Counted from the stretch's first letter, positions 1 through 8,008 are shown. The stretch: DNA of 37,960 bases from Planctomycetota bacterium (GCA_027619595.1 JAQCHP010000037.1:1-37960); one strand, 5' to 3'. Notes: generated from the sequence alone by a model not told the origin. A program made the numbers and translations.

Positions 1-315
1 ACGCAGTTTGGAATCAGGCCGGCGAATCGGGGTTATGCTCGGTTATTGTGGCTCATATTGCCGGAATGACCGACCATTTCTGTCTTCGGCAGTATGAAAA
101 AATTGTAGGGTAGCAGCCGTGGAATTGGCTGTTTGCCGTGTTCCGTCGGGTATTCGACTAGCCGCTGCAACGTCCCGGATGTTAGTATGGAGGAGCGCGG
201 CTGTCTCGGGTGTGGTGACCAGGACCGCCGATGCAGTTCCCCGAATGGTTGGGATAGATCGTACGGTGCGGTTTGCGTTCCTGGGCCTCGAATCACATTT
301 TACGTGGATCAGATT
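1..315. other. Leading non-coding stretch
   Basis: No gene is convincing here. A reading frame continuous with the downstream PIN-TRAM gene is open from a TTG at 133, but its first 61 codons have no family character and the recognisable protein begins at the ATG at 316. I take the stretch as the 5' region of that gene. No clear promoter hexamers, hairpin terminator or RNA gene were recognised. Confidence 0.5.
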
Positions 316-1365
316 ATGGGACTTACAGTCTTACGAAGCGCATTTCTTCTCGTAGCGGCAGGGCTGGGGGTCTATCTCGTGACTCCGGGTGTGATTCCCG
401 GAATGAATCCGGCGCCTGCTTGGCTCGTCTACGTCGTGCTGGGGGTCGCGATGCTTACAATTGGCGTGGACGTGGCTTTTCCCAGAAAGCGAATTGAAGT
501 GGTCTCCGCAGTCTTCTTTGGCTTATTGATCGGTTTGTTGCTTACGAACGTGGTCAATATGGCGTTATCTCCCTACCTCGTTTCGCCAAAATATGCCAAC
601 GCAGTGCAGCTCACGTTAGGGATCGTATTGTGTTACGCCTGTATTAGCTTACTTATACAAACCAAAGATGACATTCGATTTATCATTCCGTATGTGGAAT
701 TTGCCAAAGACATGAAGAGTATCAAACCGCTTGTGTTGGACACCAGCTGTGTGATTGATGGACGCATCGCGGACGTAATGGAAACTAAACTGCTGGACAA
801 TCCTCTGATTATGCCGCGGTTCGTTTTGCAAGAGTTGCAAAACATTGCAGACAGCGGTGACCGATTGCGGCGAGGTCGAGGTCGGCGAGGGCTCGATATT
901 CTAAACAAGCTGCGCAACAGTCCTGACGTTGATTTTCAGATTTTTGACCGAGAATTGCCAGGAATGGATGGGCTGCCGGTTGACATGAAGTTAGTGTTGC
1001 TGGCAAAACATCTCGACGGAAAGCTCGTCACCGGGGACTATAACCTCAACAAAGTGGCCCAACTCCACAACGTTCACGTGTTGAATCTCAACGATCTATC
1101 CAACGCTCTGAAGCCACTTCATTTACCAGGTGAGCATCTGGCAGTGTTGATCGTAAAAGCCGGCGAGGGGGAAGGCCAAGGCGTGGGATACTTGGACGAC
1201 GGCACAATGATCGTAGTCGAAGGCGGAAGATCCTACCTGCAGCAAGTCGTCCAAATCGGTGTGACAAGCGTACTTCAGACAAGTGCGGGGAGGATGATTT
1301 TCGGGCGGTTTGAAGGGGTCGCGAGTACTCCTCGACACGCACATGTGGAATCGACGACAGCTTGA
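316..1365 (+). CDS. Membrane-anchored PIN-TRAM domain protein (YacL-like)
   Basis: This 349-residue protein has about four hydrophobic segments in its first 115 residues, then a PIN nuclease domain starting at the LVLDTSCVIDGRI motif with a later acidic TGDYNLN motif. A C-terminal TRAM domain (about residues 275-330, GEGEGQGVGYLDDGTMIVVEGG) is the usual RNA-binding module of this family. The order TM-PIN-TRAM matches Bacillus YacL and the widespread 'PIN/TRAM domain protein' family. The PIN acidic residues are kept, so a metal-dependent ribonuclease at the membrane is plausible, but its substrate is unknown. I chose the ATG at 316 because upstream codons look non-coding. It converges on the aminotransferase gene, with 46 bases between the stop codons. 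Confidence 0.85.
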   Translation: MGLTVLRSAFLLVAAGLGVYLVTPGVIPGMNPAPAWLVYVVLGVAMLTIGVDVAFPRKRIEVVSAVFFGLLIGLLLTNVVNMALSPYLVSPKYANAVQLTLGIVLCYACISLLIQTKDDIRFIIPYVEFAKDMKSIKPLVLDTSCVIDGRIADVMETKLLDNPLIMPRFVLQELQNIADSGDRLRRGRGRRGLDILNKLRNSPDVDFQIFDRELPGMDGLPVDMKLVLLAKHLDGKLVTGDYNLNKVAQLHNVHVLNLNDLSNALKPLHLPGEHLAVLIVKAGEGEGQGVGYLDDGTMIVVEGGRSYLQQVVQIGVTSVLQTSAGRMIFGRFEGVASTPRHAHVESTTA

Positions 1366-1411
1366 GACCGTCAGCGCCTCCGCCAGACCGCATTTTAATT
1401 GACCGTTCGGG

Positions 1412-2332
1412 CTAGGCAACTCGAGACCGAAACCGATACGCTTGGTCCTGAAGATTGAGGCCTACATGTTCGCCCCATTTCTGCAGTAGTTGTACTCCCA
1501 TGGGGCCGGGTGAACCCGTACCGATTGGTTGTCCGTTCAATCGAGTGACGGGCAAGATGCAGGGAGACGTGCTGCAAAGAAAAAATTCATTGGCGCGAAA
1601 CAGTTCTTCGGGACGCATCGGGCGATCGACAAAGGGGATGTCAAGTTCCATGGCCAATTCGCGCACAAAGGCCAAACTGATCCCGGGCAAAGTCTTTTCT
1701 TGAGGTGGCGCCACCAGCCCTGTCCCGGCGAAATAGGCAAAAACATTGGCCGTTGACGCTTCCGAAACCCATCCGGCTTGGTCCAAAAGAAGTGCCCTCG
1801 CACCGGCATCCTTTTGACTCGCTTCACGATCAGCCAGAAAATAGTGCATGCGACTGCGGCACTTTAGCTCAGCTGGCCAGCATGTTTCCGGTACCTGACA
1901 CACGTCAACGATTACCATGCGCTGACCCGTAGTATACTTGTCTGCCCACGAATGGAACGCCAAGGGGTAGGTATGCATTCCAACCAGGGGCTTTCCAGTC
2001 TCGCCGAACGCCGCATACGGTCCCGGCGTTACAAAGATCGACAACCCCAGGTCGTCAGCGGGATCGATCGTTGAGTGATTAATCGCTACCAATCGCGTCG
2101 CTGCGTCCATTAAGTCGGTGGCGGAATATTCGGTCTTCACACCGACAATCGACATGGAATTTTGCAGTCTTGCCACGTGCTGTTCAATTCGAAAAATCCG
2201 TCCACCGAACGTACGTAGCTGTTCAGCGACCGTTAGGCCCTGCATGAAACCTGCGTCGGTGGCAGGAATCAAAACTTGATTGGCGTCAATCCATTCGCCA
2301 TTGAGGAACGCTTTCGGACAGTTGATAGTCAA
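1412..2332 (-). CDS. Aminotransferase class IV (branched-chain / D-amino-acid aminotransferase-like)
   Basis: A PLP-dependent fold-type IV transaminase of about 306 residues. The N-terminal AFLNGEWI...TDAGFMQGLTVAEQLRT block, the ELKCRSRMHYFLADREA block with the expected PLP lysine, and the late GISLAFVRELA and NEFFLCSTS blocks are characteristic. Members act as branched-chain or D-amino-acid aminotransferases or as 4-amino-4-deoxychorismate lyase, and sequence reading alone does not decide which. I place the start at a TTG at 2332, preceded by GGAG with 8 bases of spacing, because the family homology starts just there. An in-frame GTG at 2398 would add 22 residues and lacks a ribosome site. 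It is the last gene of the two-component operon, 78 bases after the kinase stop, which may be incidental. Confidence 0.85.
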   Translation of the reverse strand: MTINCPKAFLNGEWIDANQVLIPATDAGFMQGLTVAEQLRTFGGRIFRIEQHVARLQNSMSIVGVKTEYSATDLMDAATRLVAINHSTIDPADDLGLSIFVTPGPYAAFGETGKPLVGMHTYPLAFHSWADKYTTGQRMVIVDVCQVPETCWPAELKCRSRMHYFLADREASQKDAGARALLLDQAGWVSEASTANVFAYFAGTGLVAPPQEKTLPGISLAFVRELAMELDIPFVDRPMRPEELFRANEFFLCSTSPCILPVTRLNGQPIGTGSPGPMGVQLLQKWGEHVGLNLQDQAYRFRSRVA

Positions 2333-2410
2333 GCAAGGTGCTCCGAGGCGCGGATGGGTACGAGTAGCGGGTAAGAGGAACGAGTTGCATGATGGCACAT
2401 TAGGGGACGA

Positions 2411-3592
2411 TCAGCAATCCGATTTGTCCGTCGCACGTTCTGCAGCGCGTAGGTGGATCCGAAACGTGCTACCGACTCGCGGGATACTCTGTACCGACAT
2501 CCGGGCATGATTATGTTCCAAAATCGATGTCGTGATGGCGAGTCCCAGTCCGAGGCCATCGGTCTTCGTTGTATAAAGTGGTTCTGCTACTCGTTGGACC
2601 TCTGCCGTCGTCAGGCCCACCCCCGAGTCGATAATCGAAATTGTAATCTCTTGTTCGTGTGCCGTGTAGCAGATTTCGATTCGAATGGAACCGCCAAGCG
2701 GCATGGCGTCTCTGGCATTGCGAATTAGGTTGCGTAGGGCGATGCGAATCTGGGAACCGTCGGCTACTGCCGGTGGGATTCCATCTTCGCATTGCAAGGA
2801 GATGTTGTGATGGGGACAGATTTCTGTAGTGCGAATCGACTCGCGTACACAAGCCACTACATCAAAATTGTGTAAGGAAGGTGCTGGCATTTTCGCATAG
2901 TTCGTCAGAGCCGATACAACCTCGTTGGCCAAATTGGCCTGGCGATCAATCCGGTCGAGATGCTCGATCAGCTTTTCAGGAGGAATCTCCTGGGAACGCA
3001 ATAAGAAGTACGCAGATGTTTTAATCGCATTGAGAGGATTACGAATTTCGTGCGCTATACCACCCGCCACTCGACCCAAGGTCGCTAACCGCTCCTGCGA
3101 CACCAAGTCAGCTTGCGCCTGATGTAACGCCTGAGTTCTTTCGGCCACTCGATTTTCCAACTCGGCATTTAATTGGCTGAGTTGCTTTTCATATTCGCGT
3201 CGCTGCGTAATGTCGCGCAGCAATCCCGTAAAATATCTTTGCTTGCCGATCGTCCATTCACTTATAGACAGCTCCAGTGGAAAATGACTACCATCTTTGC
3301 GTCGTCCGTATACTTCACGGCCAATTCCAATAATCTTTCGTTCACCAGTGCGCAGATAATTGCTTATATAGGAATCATGCTCTCGCCGTTCCTTGCCATC
3401 CATGAGCATGTTTACGTTATTGCCGATCAATTCCTCGGCACGGTAGCCGAAGATTCGCTCGGTCGCTGGATTCGCACTGCAGATGATCCCCTGTACGTCG
3501 ATGGTGACAATTCCGTCGATGGCAGTTTGTAAAATGGCTTGCAGGGCGGAGTCGTTGTCAGCCGAATGCGGAAACTGGGAATGGGTCGCCAT
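2411..3592 (-). CDS. FixL-like PAS sensor histidine kinase (putative haem/O2 sensor)
   Basis: A 393-residue soluble kinase with a PAS domain (about 13-133), a short coiled coil (135-165), a HisKA domain with H-box HEIRNPLNAI (His181), an N-box (LRNLIRNARDAM) and HATPase G-boxes (DSGVGL, GLGLGLAI). The PAS domain is strikingly FixL-like: EHDSYISNY, KIIGIGR, GRRKDG, FPLELSI and FTGLLRDIT. Aligned from memory to Bradyrhizobium FixL, His72 falls on the haem ligand His200, Arg92 on distal Arg220, Ile87 on Ile215, Leu108 on Leu236 and Ile110 on Ile238, with identical spacing. Arg206 and His214 are replaced by Asn78 and Lys86. No transmembrane segment is present. It lies 23 bases after the upstream kinase gene in the same operon as an NtrC-type regulator, which is the likely phosphorylation target. 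Haem binding is inferred. Confidence 0.9.
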   Translation of the reverse strand: MATHSQFPHSADNDSALQAILQTAIDGIVTIDVQGIICSANPATERIFGYRAEELIGNNVNMLMDGKERREHDSYISNYLRTGERKIIGIGREVYGRRKDGSHFPLELSISEWTIGKQRYFTGLLRDITQRREYEKQLSQLNAELENRVAERTQALHQAQADLVSQERLATLGRVAGGIAHEIRNPLNAIKTSAYFLLRSQEIPPEKLIEHLDRIDRQANLANEVVSALTNYAKMPAPSLHNFDVVACVRESIRTTEICPHHNISLQCEDGIPPAVADGSQIRIALRNLIRNARDAMPLGGSIRIEICYTAHEQEITISIIDSGVGLTTAEVQRVAEPLYTTKTDGLGLGLAITTSILEHNHARMSVQSIPRVGSTFRIHLRAAERATDKSDC

Positions 3593-3615
3593 GACGTGAA
3601 CTGCACAGTGTTTGA

Positions 3616-4737
3616 TTAGGTATTGATTGATACGGGTGACACGTGTCGCGACGGCGGGTGTTGGCTAAGCGGCAATACAATCTCAAATTCGGCACCGGAT
3701 GCTGGATGAGGAACGCAGACGATGGACCCCTCGTGTGCCTCGACAATACGTTGTGCAATCGCTAATCCCAGCCCAGTACCGCTGGGACGAGTAGTGTAAA
3801 AGGGTTGAAAAAGATGTGGTTGCTGTTCGGCGGAAATCCCAGGGCCATTGTCACGGATTTGAAGGACGATTTGATGGCCTACCGTACGACAGGCGATGTC
3901 GATCCGAACCGGATCTGGGGTTACCGCCAGAGAATTTTCGAACAGGTTCCGGAAAACCTGTTGAAGACGAGTCGCATCAACGCTGGCGATATCCGTACTG
4001 GATTTGTGACGTTGTTTTTCGATCAGTTTCGCATCACGGCTTTTTCTTTCGGGCTCCAAGGACTCCCAAGCCCGTCGCCAAACGGTGCCCAATGAGCATT
4101 CCGCGCGGTCGAGTTGGATGGGGGCGGCGTAGGAACGAACCTCTTCCAGCAGTCCCCGCAGGTCGATCGCCGCCTTCTCGATCCTCCGTAGGTCGTCAAG
4201 TCCCTGGGAATTGGTACCTAAATCAAGTTCTAACAGTTCCACTCCCGCTTGGATCCGTTGCAAGGCGTTGCGGCTTTCGTGGGCTAACGCTGCCATCGTT
4301 TGACCAATCGTGGCTAATCGTTCCGATTGCAATGCTCTTTGCTGAGCGTCCACTAAGTCGGTCACATCTAAACCGATGGATAAAACAGATTGAATCTGTC
4401 CGGCAGGATCGCGCAAGAGGGTATTGGACCAACGGATTTGACGCAAGCGGCCAAACCGCGTTCGAATCGGATTGAGCACTCCGCGCGATTCCGAGAACTG
4501 AATCGTGCGGTTAAAGACGCTTCGAACCCAAGACTGGTCTTCCTCCGGCAAAAATGTAGAAAACCAACAGGTGCCAATGACGTCACTTAATGGGTAGCCA
4601 CTAAGTTCTTCTAGGAAACGGTTGTAGCGTACGATATTTCCGTTGGGAGCTAGGACCAAGATGATCGCCTCGGACGTGTCCAAAACTCGGTCGGCGAATG
4701 CCCTCTCTGCCGATAACTCTTGTTCGGCGAATCGCAT
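3616..4737 (-). CDS. PAS sensor histidine kinase; probably the C-terminal part of a receiver-kinase hybrid
   Basis: A kinase of 373 residues if started at the ATG at 4737. It has a PAS domain (about 15-130), an H-box HESRNALQ (His153), an N-box (FRNLFENSLAV) and G-boxes (RDNGPGI, GTGLGLAI). Its PAS domain lacks the FixL haem residues. The frame is open further up to a GTG at 4800, but those codons overlap and oppose the clear receiver reading of the neighbour. The helix EQELSAERAFADRVLDTSEA looks like the usual receiver-to-PAS linker, and planctomycetes commonly encode REC-PAS-kinase hybrids with exactly this H-box type. From the receiver start (5107) to this stop is 1492 bases, one base more than a multiple of three, so one extra base could have split a single 496-residue protein. 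Confidence 0.82.
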   Translation of the reverse strand: MRFAEQELSAERAFADRVLDTSEAIILVLAPNGNIVRYNRFLEELSGYPLSDVIGTCWFSTFLPEEDQSWVRSVFNRTIQFSESRGVLNPIRTRFGRLRQIRWSNTLLRDPAGQIQSVLSIGLDVTDLVDAQQRALQSERLATIGQTMAALAHESRNALQRIQAGVELLELDLGTNSQGLDDLRRIEKAAIDLRGLLEEVRSYAAPIQLDRAECSLGTVWRRAWESLEPERKSRDAKLIEKQRHKSSTDIASVDATRLQQVFRNLFENSLAVTPDPVRIDIACRTVGHQIVLQIRDNGPGISAEQQPHLFQPFYTTRPSGTGLGLAIAQRIVEAHEGSIVCVPHPASGAEFEIVLPLSQHPPSRHVSPVSINT

Positions 4738-5107
4738 GCAAACTCGCCAGCAAACCTTCGGGATTGATTGGCTTGATGAGGTAGTCCGCGACACGCTCAC
4801 GCAAAGCCTGAATCGAACTGTCGAGATCCGCGTAGGCAGTAACCACGACGATATCCATTTGCGATGCGATTTGCTTTAATTGTGGGATCCACGTTTCAGC
4901 CCGTCCGTCGGGCAGATTGCGGTCGATTATGAGCACATCGATTTTGGGCCATTCGGCGTGCTGGAGGGCCTCTGCGATCGAGGAGTAAAGAGCTACCACA
5001 TGGCCGTCCATGCGCAAAATGTCGCCCAGATTTGCCCGCGTATCCTGGTCATCTTCGATGACCAGGAGGTACAGCGAGTTCGTGGCAGAGTTAGGTTCTG
5101 GGGCCAT
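4601..5107 (-). CDS. Response regulator receiver domain; probably the N-terminal part of a receiver-kinase hybrid
   Basis: The first 124 residues form a complete CheY-like receiver: acidic pair Asp19-Asp20 region (VIEDDQD), phosphoacceptor Asp62 (LIIDRNLPDG), Thr90 (VVVTAYAD) and Lys112 (YLIKPINP). The remaining 44 residues (from about 129) are Arg/Gly/Pro-rich with no family resemblance and read through the coding region of the kinase in the wrong frame. They are therefore probably not genuine. It starts 17 bases after the NtrC-type regulator stop. Either the receiver ends in an odd tail and is translated separately, or it is joined to the kinase at 3616-4737 by a +1 shift near 4690-4735. 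Confidence 0.8.
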   Translation of the reverse strand: MAPEPNSATNSLYLLVIEDDQDTRANLGDILRMDGHVVALYSSIAEALQHAEWPKIDVLIIDRNLPDGRAETWIPQLKQIASQMDIVVVTAYADLDSSIQALRERVADYLIKPINPEGLLASLHAIRRTRVIGREGIRRPSFGHVRGDHLGPSSQRKYRTLQPFPRRT

Positions 5108-5124
5108 CCAAGGGGGCCTGTTCT

Positions 5125-6519
5125 CTAGGAGACCACACGGACATCTCCGTCAGGACTGCTATTCGAGTCATCGACGATACCGTATTTTTCTAATAGACGA
5201 TACAGCGTCCGTCGGCCGATGCCGAGTGCCCGTGCCGTACGTGCCTTATTCCGCTGGTTCCTCTGATAGACCTGCTCGACGTGGGTGCGGTTGACAGCTT
5301 CTAAGTCGAACTTTCCACCAGTGATCACCTGAGGTGATTCTCGCGATTGTTGTACGATCTCAGGCGGAAGGTTGACGGACGATATCCGATCGTCGTCGGC
5401 GAGTACCTTGGCCCTTTCGATGGCATTTTGTAATTGTCGTACGTTTCCGGGCCAACTGTAACGCTCAAGTATTGGAATGACGTCGTCGTCGATCTGCCAC
5501 GTATTTCCCAGAAAATGCCGGACCAGTGCCGGTATGTCCCCCTCGCGGTCGCGAAGCGGTGGTAGCGTGATCGTCAGAACGTTAATCCGGTAGTACAGGT
5601 CCTCGCGAAAACGCCCTTCGCGTACTTCTTTTTGCAGGTCGCGATTGGTAGCCGCTATCAGCCGAACCTTTACCCGTCGCTCCTTGACCGAGCCAACTCG
5701 GCGCATCGATCCGTCCTCCAGGACCCGCAATAACTTTGCTTGAAGTGAACCTTCTAACTCTCCCATCTCGTCGATAAACAGCGTGCCACCGTCAGCAACC
5801 TCAAACAACCCTTGTTTCATCGCCACGGCCCCTGTAAAGGACCCCTTCTCGTGGCCAAACAGTTCACTCTCCAACAACGTGGCGGGGAGTGCCGCACAAT
5901 TGATTACCACAAGAGGATTTTCGGCCAGTGGGCTCACGCGGTGCAGGGCCCTCGCGACAAGCTCTTTGCCCGTGCCACTTTCCCCTTGAATCAAGATCGG
6001 TTGCGCCGACGCTCCCAGCCTCTGAATGAGCCGACACACCTCTTGCATGGGTGGCGACGAACCGATCATTGCCGGAACATCCAGTTGCTGCTGTTTGATG
6101 ACCGCCCGGAACTGTTGGTTTTCCTTCCGCAGCTGACGAGATTCACACGCCTTTTGGATTAAACACTCCAGGTCCTTCAGTCGAATCGGTTTGGCTAAGA
6201 ACTCTCTGGCACCCAATTTCATGGCTTCCACCGCGGTCTCAATCGTTCCCTGCCCTGTCAGTATGACGACCTCGGCACAGATTTCGTGTTCTCGGATTTT
6301 CGACAAGAGATCGAGTCCCGAGATACCCGGCATCATCATGTCCAGTAAAATTACGTCGAAGGCGCGCATTTGCAGCATCGCCAACGCATCTTCCCCACGC
6401 GCTGCGTCAGACACGTGAAATCCACGGCGGGAAAAATACCGTACCATCTCGTCCCGCAACTCGTCATCGTCATCGACGATCAGGATATCAACGGGATCGC
6501 GAACCAATTCGACAGTCAT
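5125..6519 (-). CDS. NtrC-family sigma54-dependent response regulator
   Basis: A 464-residue activator with three domains. The receiver (1-120) has acidic residues near 16-19, phosphoacceptor Asp60 (VILLDMMMPG), Thr88 and Lys110. The AAA+ domain (about 148-385) has Walker A GESGTGKE (179-186), a GSFTGA sigma54-contact loop (226-231, the Ser variant of GAFTGA), Walker B GTLFIDEMGEL and WPGNVRQLQN. The Fis-type helix-turn-helix at the end is NKARTARALGIGRRTLYRLLEKYGI. It would hydrolyse ATP to open sigma54-RNA polymerase promoters after phosphorylation. The start ATG has a GAGGTG ribosome site. It heads the operon with a receiver, two kinases and an aminotransferase, and its own promoter candidate (6594-6579) is of sigma54 type. 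Confidence 0.95.
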   Translation of the reverse strand: MTVELVRDPVDILIVDDDDELRDEMVRYFSRRGFHVSDAARGEDALAMLQMRAFDVILLDMMMPGISGLDLLSKIREHEICAEVVILTGQGTIETAVEAMKLGAREFLAKPIRLKDLECLIQKACESRQLRKENQQFRAVIKQQQLDVPAMIGSSPPMQEVCRLIQRLGASAQPILIQGESGTGKELVARALHRVSPLAENPLVVINCAALPATLLESELFGHEKGSFTGAVAMKQGLFEVADGGTLFIDEMGELEGSLQAKLLRVLEDGSMRRVGSVKERRVKVRLIAATNRDLQKEVREGRFREDLYYRINVLTITLPPLRDREGDIPALVRHFLGNTWQIDDDVIPILERYSWPGNVRQLQNAIERAKVLADDDRISSVNLPPEIVQQSRESPQVITGGKFDLEAVNRTHVEQVYQRNQRNKARTARALGIGRRTLYRLLEKYGIVDDSNSSPDGDVRVVS

Positions 6520-6578
6520 ACGTTCACCTCGATTGCCTACCCAAAATCAGGGGCGTGACCCCGATGGCCGACCATTAC

Positions 6579-6594
6579 AGCAAGCGGCATACCA
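6579..6594 (-). promoter_or_regulatory. Candidate sigma54 (-24/-12) promoter of the two-component operon
   Basis: Read on the minus strand the sequence is TGGTATGCCGCTTGCT. Against the consensus TGGCACRNNNNTTGCW the invariant GG and GC are present with 10 bases between them, and TTGCT is perfect; two positions of the -24 element differ. The predicted start is about 50 bases before the ATG at 6519. An NtrC-type gene under a sigma54 promoter would allow autoregulation. Confidence 0.6.
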
Positions 6595-6871
6595 CGCAGC
6601 GCCGTACTGAACCACAACTCGATCCACTTTTCCCCGGCGGCCAAGTCACCCCACTCGGGACGGAGTGGAAAGACCGGTTACCTTGGGGAGCGTCGGCTTG
6701 GCTGCGAACCGTACGAGGGTTCGATCCGTCCCAGTAGGATACCTGCTTCGCCGGGGATGGGGGAGCTGTTCGGGACGCGCTAGGTGTGCGAATTGGCACA
6801 TTAAGGTCGGGAGGGAGAGCCTTGTCATGGCGAGCAATCAACGGTTCCCGTTCCAAAGATTTGTCCAATTG

Positions 6872-6887
6872 CGGCATTCGATTTGCT
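6872..6887 (+). promoter_or_regulatory. Candidate sigma54 (-24/-12) promoter of the first usp gene
   Basis: The sequence CGGCATTCGATTTGCT has GG and GC exactly 10 bases apart, a GGCAT -24 core and a perfect TTGCT -12 element. Position 1 and the purine of the consensus TGGCAYR are not matched. The predicted start lies near 6898, giving a leader of about 50 bases to the ATG at 6949. Confidence 0.6.
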
Positions 6888-6948
6888 GTTCCGAGAAAGA
6901 GTTCGGTGTTCGGTATCGCTGGAGTTTCCTTAATATGGAGCGTTATTT

Positions 6949-7392
6949 ATGGCCTCCCATCGCATTCTTTGCCCGGTCGACTTCTCGGCGCACAGTAAGG
7001 TCGCGATTCAATACGCGTCTTGCTTAGCCAAGTCGCTAAACGCCAAGATCTACTTCTTGCACGTTGCCGAAATTGTCCCCGCGTTCGAGGCGGGATATTG
7101 CGGCGCTGTGCCCTCGGTCGCTGATTTGGATTCGGAAGAACAGGAACTGCTGCAAGTTAAGCCCTCAGAACCGGGACTTGAATATGAACACTTCTCGATG
7201 GTTGGTCATCCGGCCGAGGTGATTCTCGAGTTCGCCAAGGCTCATGATATCAACTTGATCGTCCTGGGGACACACGGCCGTACCGGCGTCTTGCGGCTGG
7301 TCATGGGCTCAGTCGCCGAAATGGTAGTCCGGCGCGCCGATTGTCCCGTCATGACCGTGAAGCAGCCCGCGAGTGTCCGGGCTTGCCCTTAG
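6949..7392 (+). CDS. Universal stress protein (UspA family)
   Basis: A single-domain Usp of 147 residues, the normal family length. It opens with HRILCPVDFSAHS (the first strand and nucleotide-binding Asp) and carries the ATP-binding signature GTHGRTGVLRLVMGSVAE, fitting the G-x2-G-x9-G-S/T pattern of ATP-binding Usps. Such proteins are induced by starvation, respiratory block or low oxygen in many bacteria. The ATG has a GGAG site 8 bases upstream. A sigma54-type promoter at 6872-6887 is its likely control point and would tie it to the NtrC-type regulator encoded divergently. It converges on a second usp gene 39 bases away. Confidence 0.92.
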   Translation: MASHRILCPVDFSAHSKVAIQYASCLAKSLNAKIYFLHVAEIVPAFEAGYCGAVPSVADLDSEEQELLQVKPSEPGLEYEHFSMVGHPAEVILEFAKAHDINLIVLGTHGRTGVLRLVMGSVAEMVVRRADCPVMTVKQPASVRACP

Positions 7393-7431
7393 CGGGTACG
7401 TTTTCGCCGTTAGAGCTCAATACGATCGGTA

Positions 7432-7875
7432 TCATTTGGCCTTCTTCTTGAGCACCAGCACTGGGCAGAGTGCGTGCCGGACCACCCGTTCCGCCACGGA
7501 CCCCATGATCACACGACTCAAGCCGGTGCGCCCATGCGAAGGGATAACGATAATTCCTGCCTCGACCTCCTCTGCCAAGTCGACGATGATTGTGCCAGGA
7601 TCGCCCACACCAATATCGATGTGTATATTTTCAACGTCCACACCATGCTCTTTTAGCGTCTTTTCCACGGAGGTTCGAGCGTGATCTTTACGTCGCTCAT
7701 CGTCCACCGTCTCCCAAATCACTCCGGGGTCTGTCGCCGTCAAGTGAGGAATCACATGGAGCACATGAATGTCGCCCGATTTGGTTGCCAGTTGGCATGC
7801 CATTTCCACGGACGAAATCGACTCGCTCGAAAAATCGAATGGTGCAACGATGCGGCGGTTTTCAAACCAATTCAT
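7432..7875 (-). CDS. Universal stress protein (UspA family)
   Basis: A 147-residue Usp domain starting MNWFENRRIVAPFDFS and carrying the nucleotide-binding signature SHGRTGLSRVIMGSVAE. I chose the ATG at 7875. The frame is open to 8019, but those extra 48 codons cover the promoter region and show no homology. The product differs clearly from the convergent Usp at 6949, so this is not a recent duplication. A perfect sigma54 consensus sits 118-133 bases upstream on the same strand, leaving a leader of about 105 bases. It is divergent from the D-lactate dehydrogenase gene, consistent with a role in anaerobic or energy stress. Confidence 0.92.
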   Translation of the reverse strand: MNWFENRRIVAPFDFSSESISSVEMACQLATKSGDIHVLHVIPHLTATDPGVIWETVDDERRKDHARTSVEKTLKEHGVDVENIHIDIGVGDPGTIIVDLAEEVEAGIIVIPSHGRTGLSRVIMGSVAERVVRHALCPVLVLKKKAK

Positions 7876-7992
7876 GAGATGGATCCTTTTCTTGATGACG
7901 TGAAGGGCCGCCCTGCCTCCAGCGTGTTGCCAAGGCGGGGCGACGGATAGTATTGCCGGTACATCAAATCGTCTCGGGGTAAAATAGTTTGT

Positions 7993-8008
7993 TGCAAGCA
8001 GCGTGCCA
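7993..8008 (-). promoter_or_regulatory. Perfect-consensus sigma54 (-24/-12) promoter of the second usp gene
   Basis: Read on the minus strand the sequence is TGGCACGCTGCTTGCA, matching every defined position of TGGCACRNNNNTTGCW. The predicted start is near 7981. It lies in the 237-base gap between divergent usp and ldhA-like genes and faces usp. A small dyad ATTGA-GG-TCAAT (8009-8020) abuts the -24 element. Confidence 0.8.

Larger units (their letters stand above)
6520..6948. other. Divergent regulatory region between the NtrC-type operon and usp
   Basis: This 429-base stretch contains no convincing gene; short open frames in it lack family character. It holds two outward-facing sigma54-type promoters (6594-6579 leftward, 6872-6887 rightward), leaving about 280 bases between them where an enhancer for the NtrC-type protein would be expected. 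CCGTACTG at 6602-6609 and CCGTACGA at 6709-6716 recur as CGTACTG and CCGTACGA in the other usp promoter region. An isolated TTGGCAC at 6793-6799 has no matching -12 element. Confidence 0.6.

Noticed and set aside
4690-4735. Programmed -1 ribosomal frameshift between receiver and kinase
   Set aside because: Joining the frames needs a +1 (or -2) change and no slippery heptamer is visible in the overlap.
6793-6799. TTGGCAC, a perfect -24 element on the plus strand
   Set aside because: The required TTGC is absent at the right distance (GGTC is found instead), so it is not a complete sigma54 promoter.
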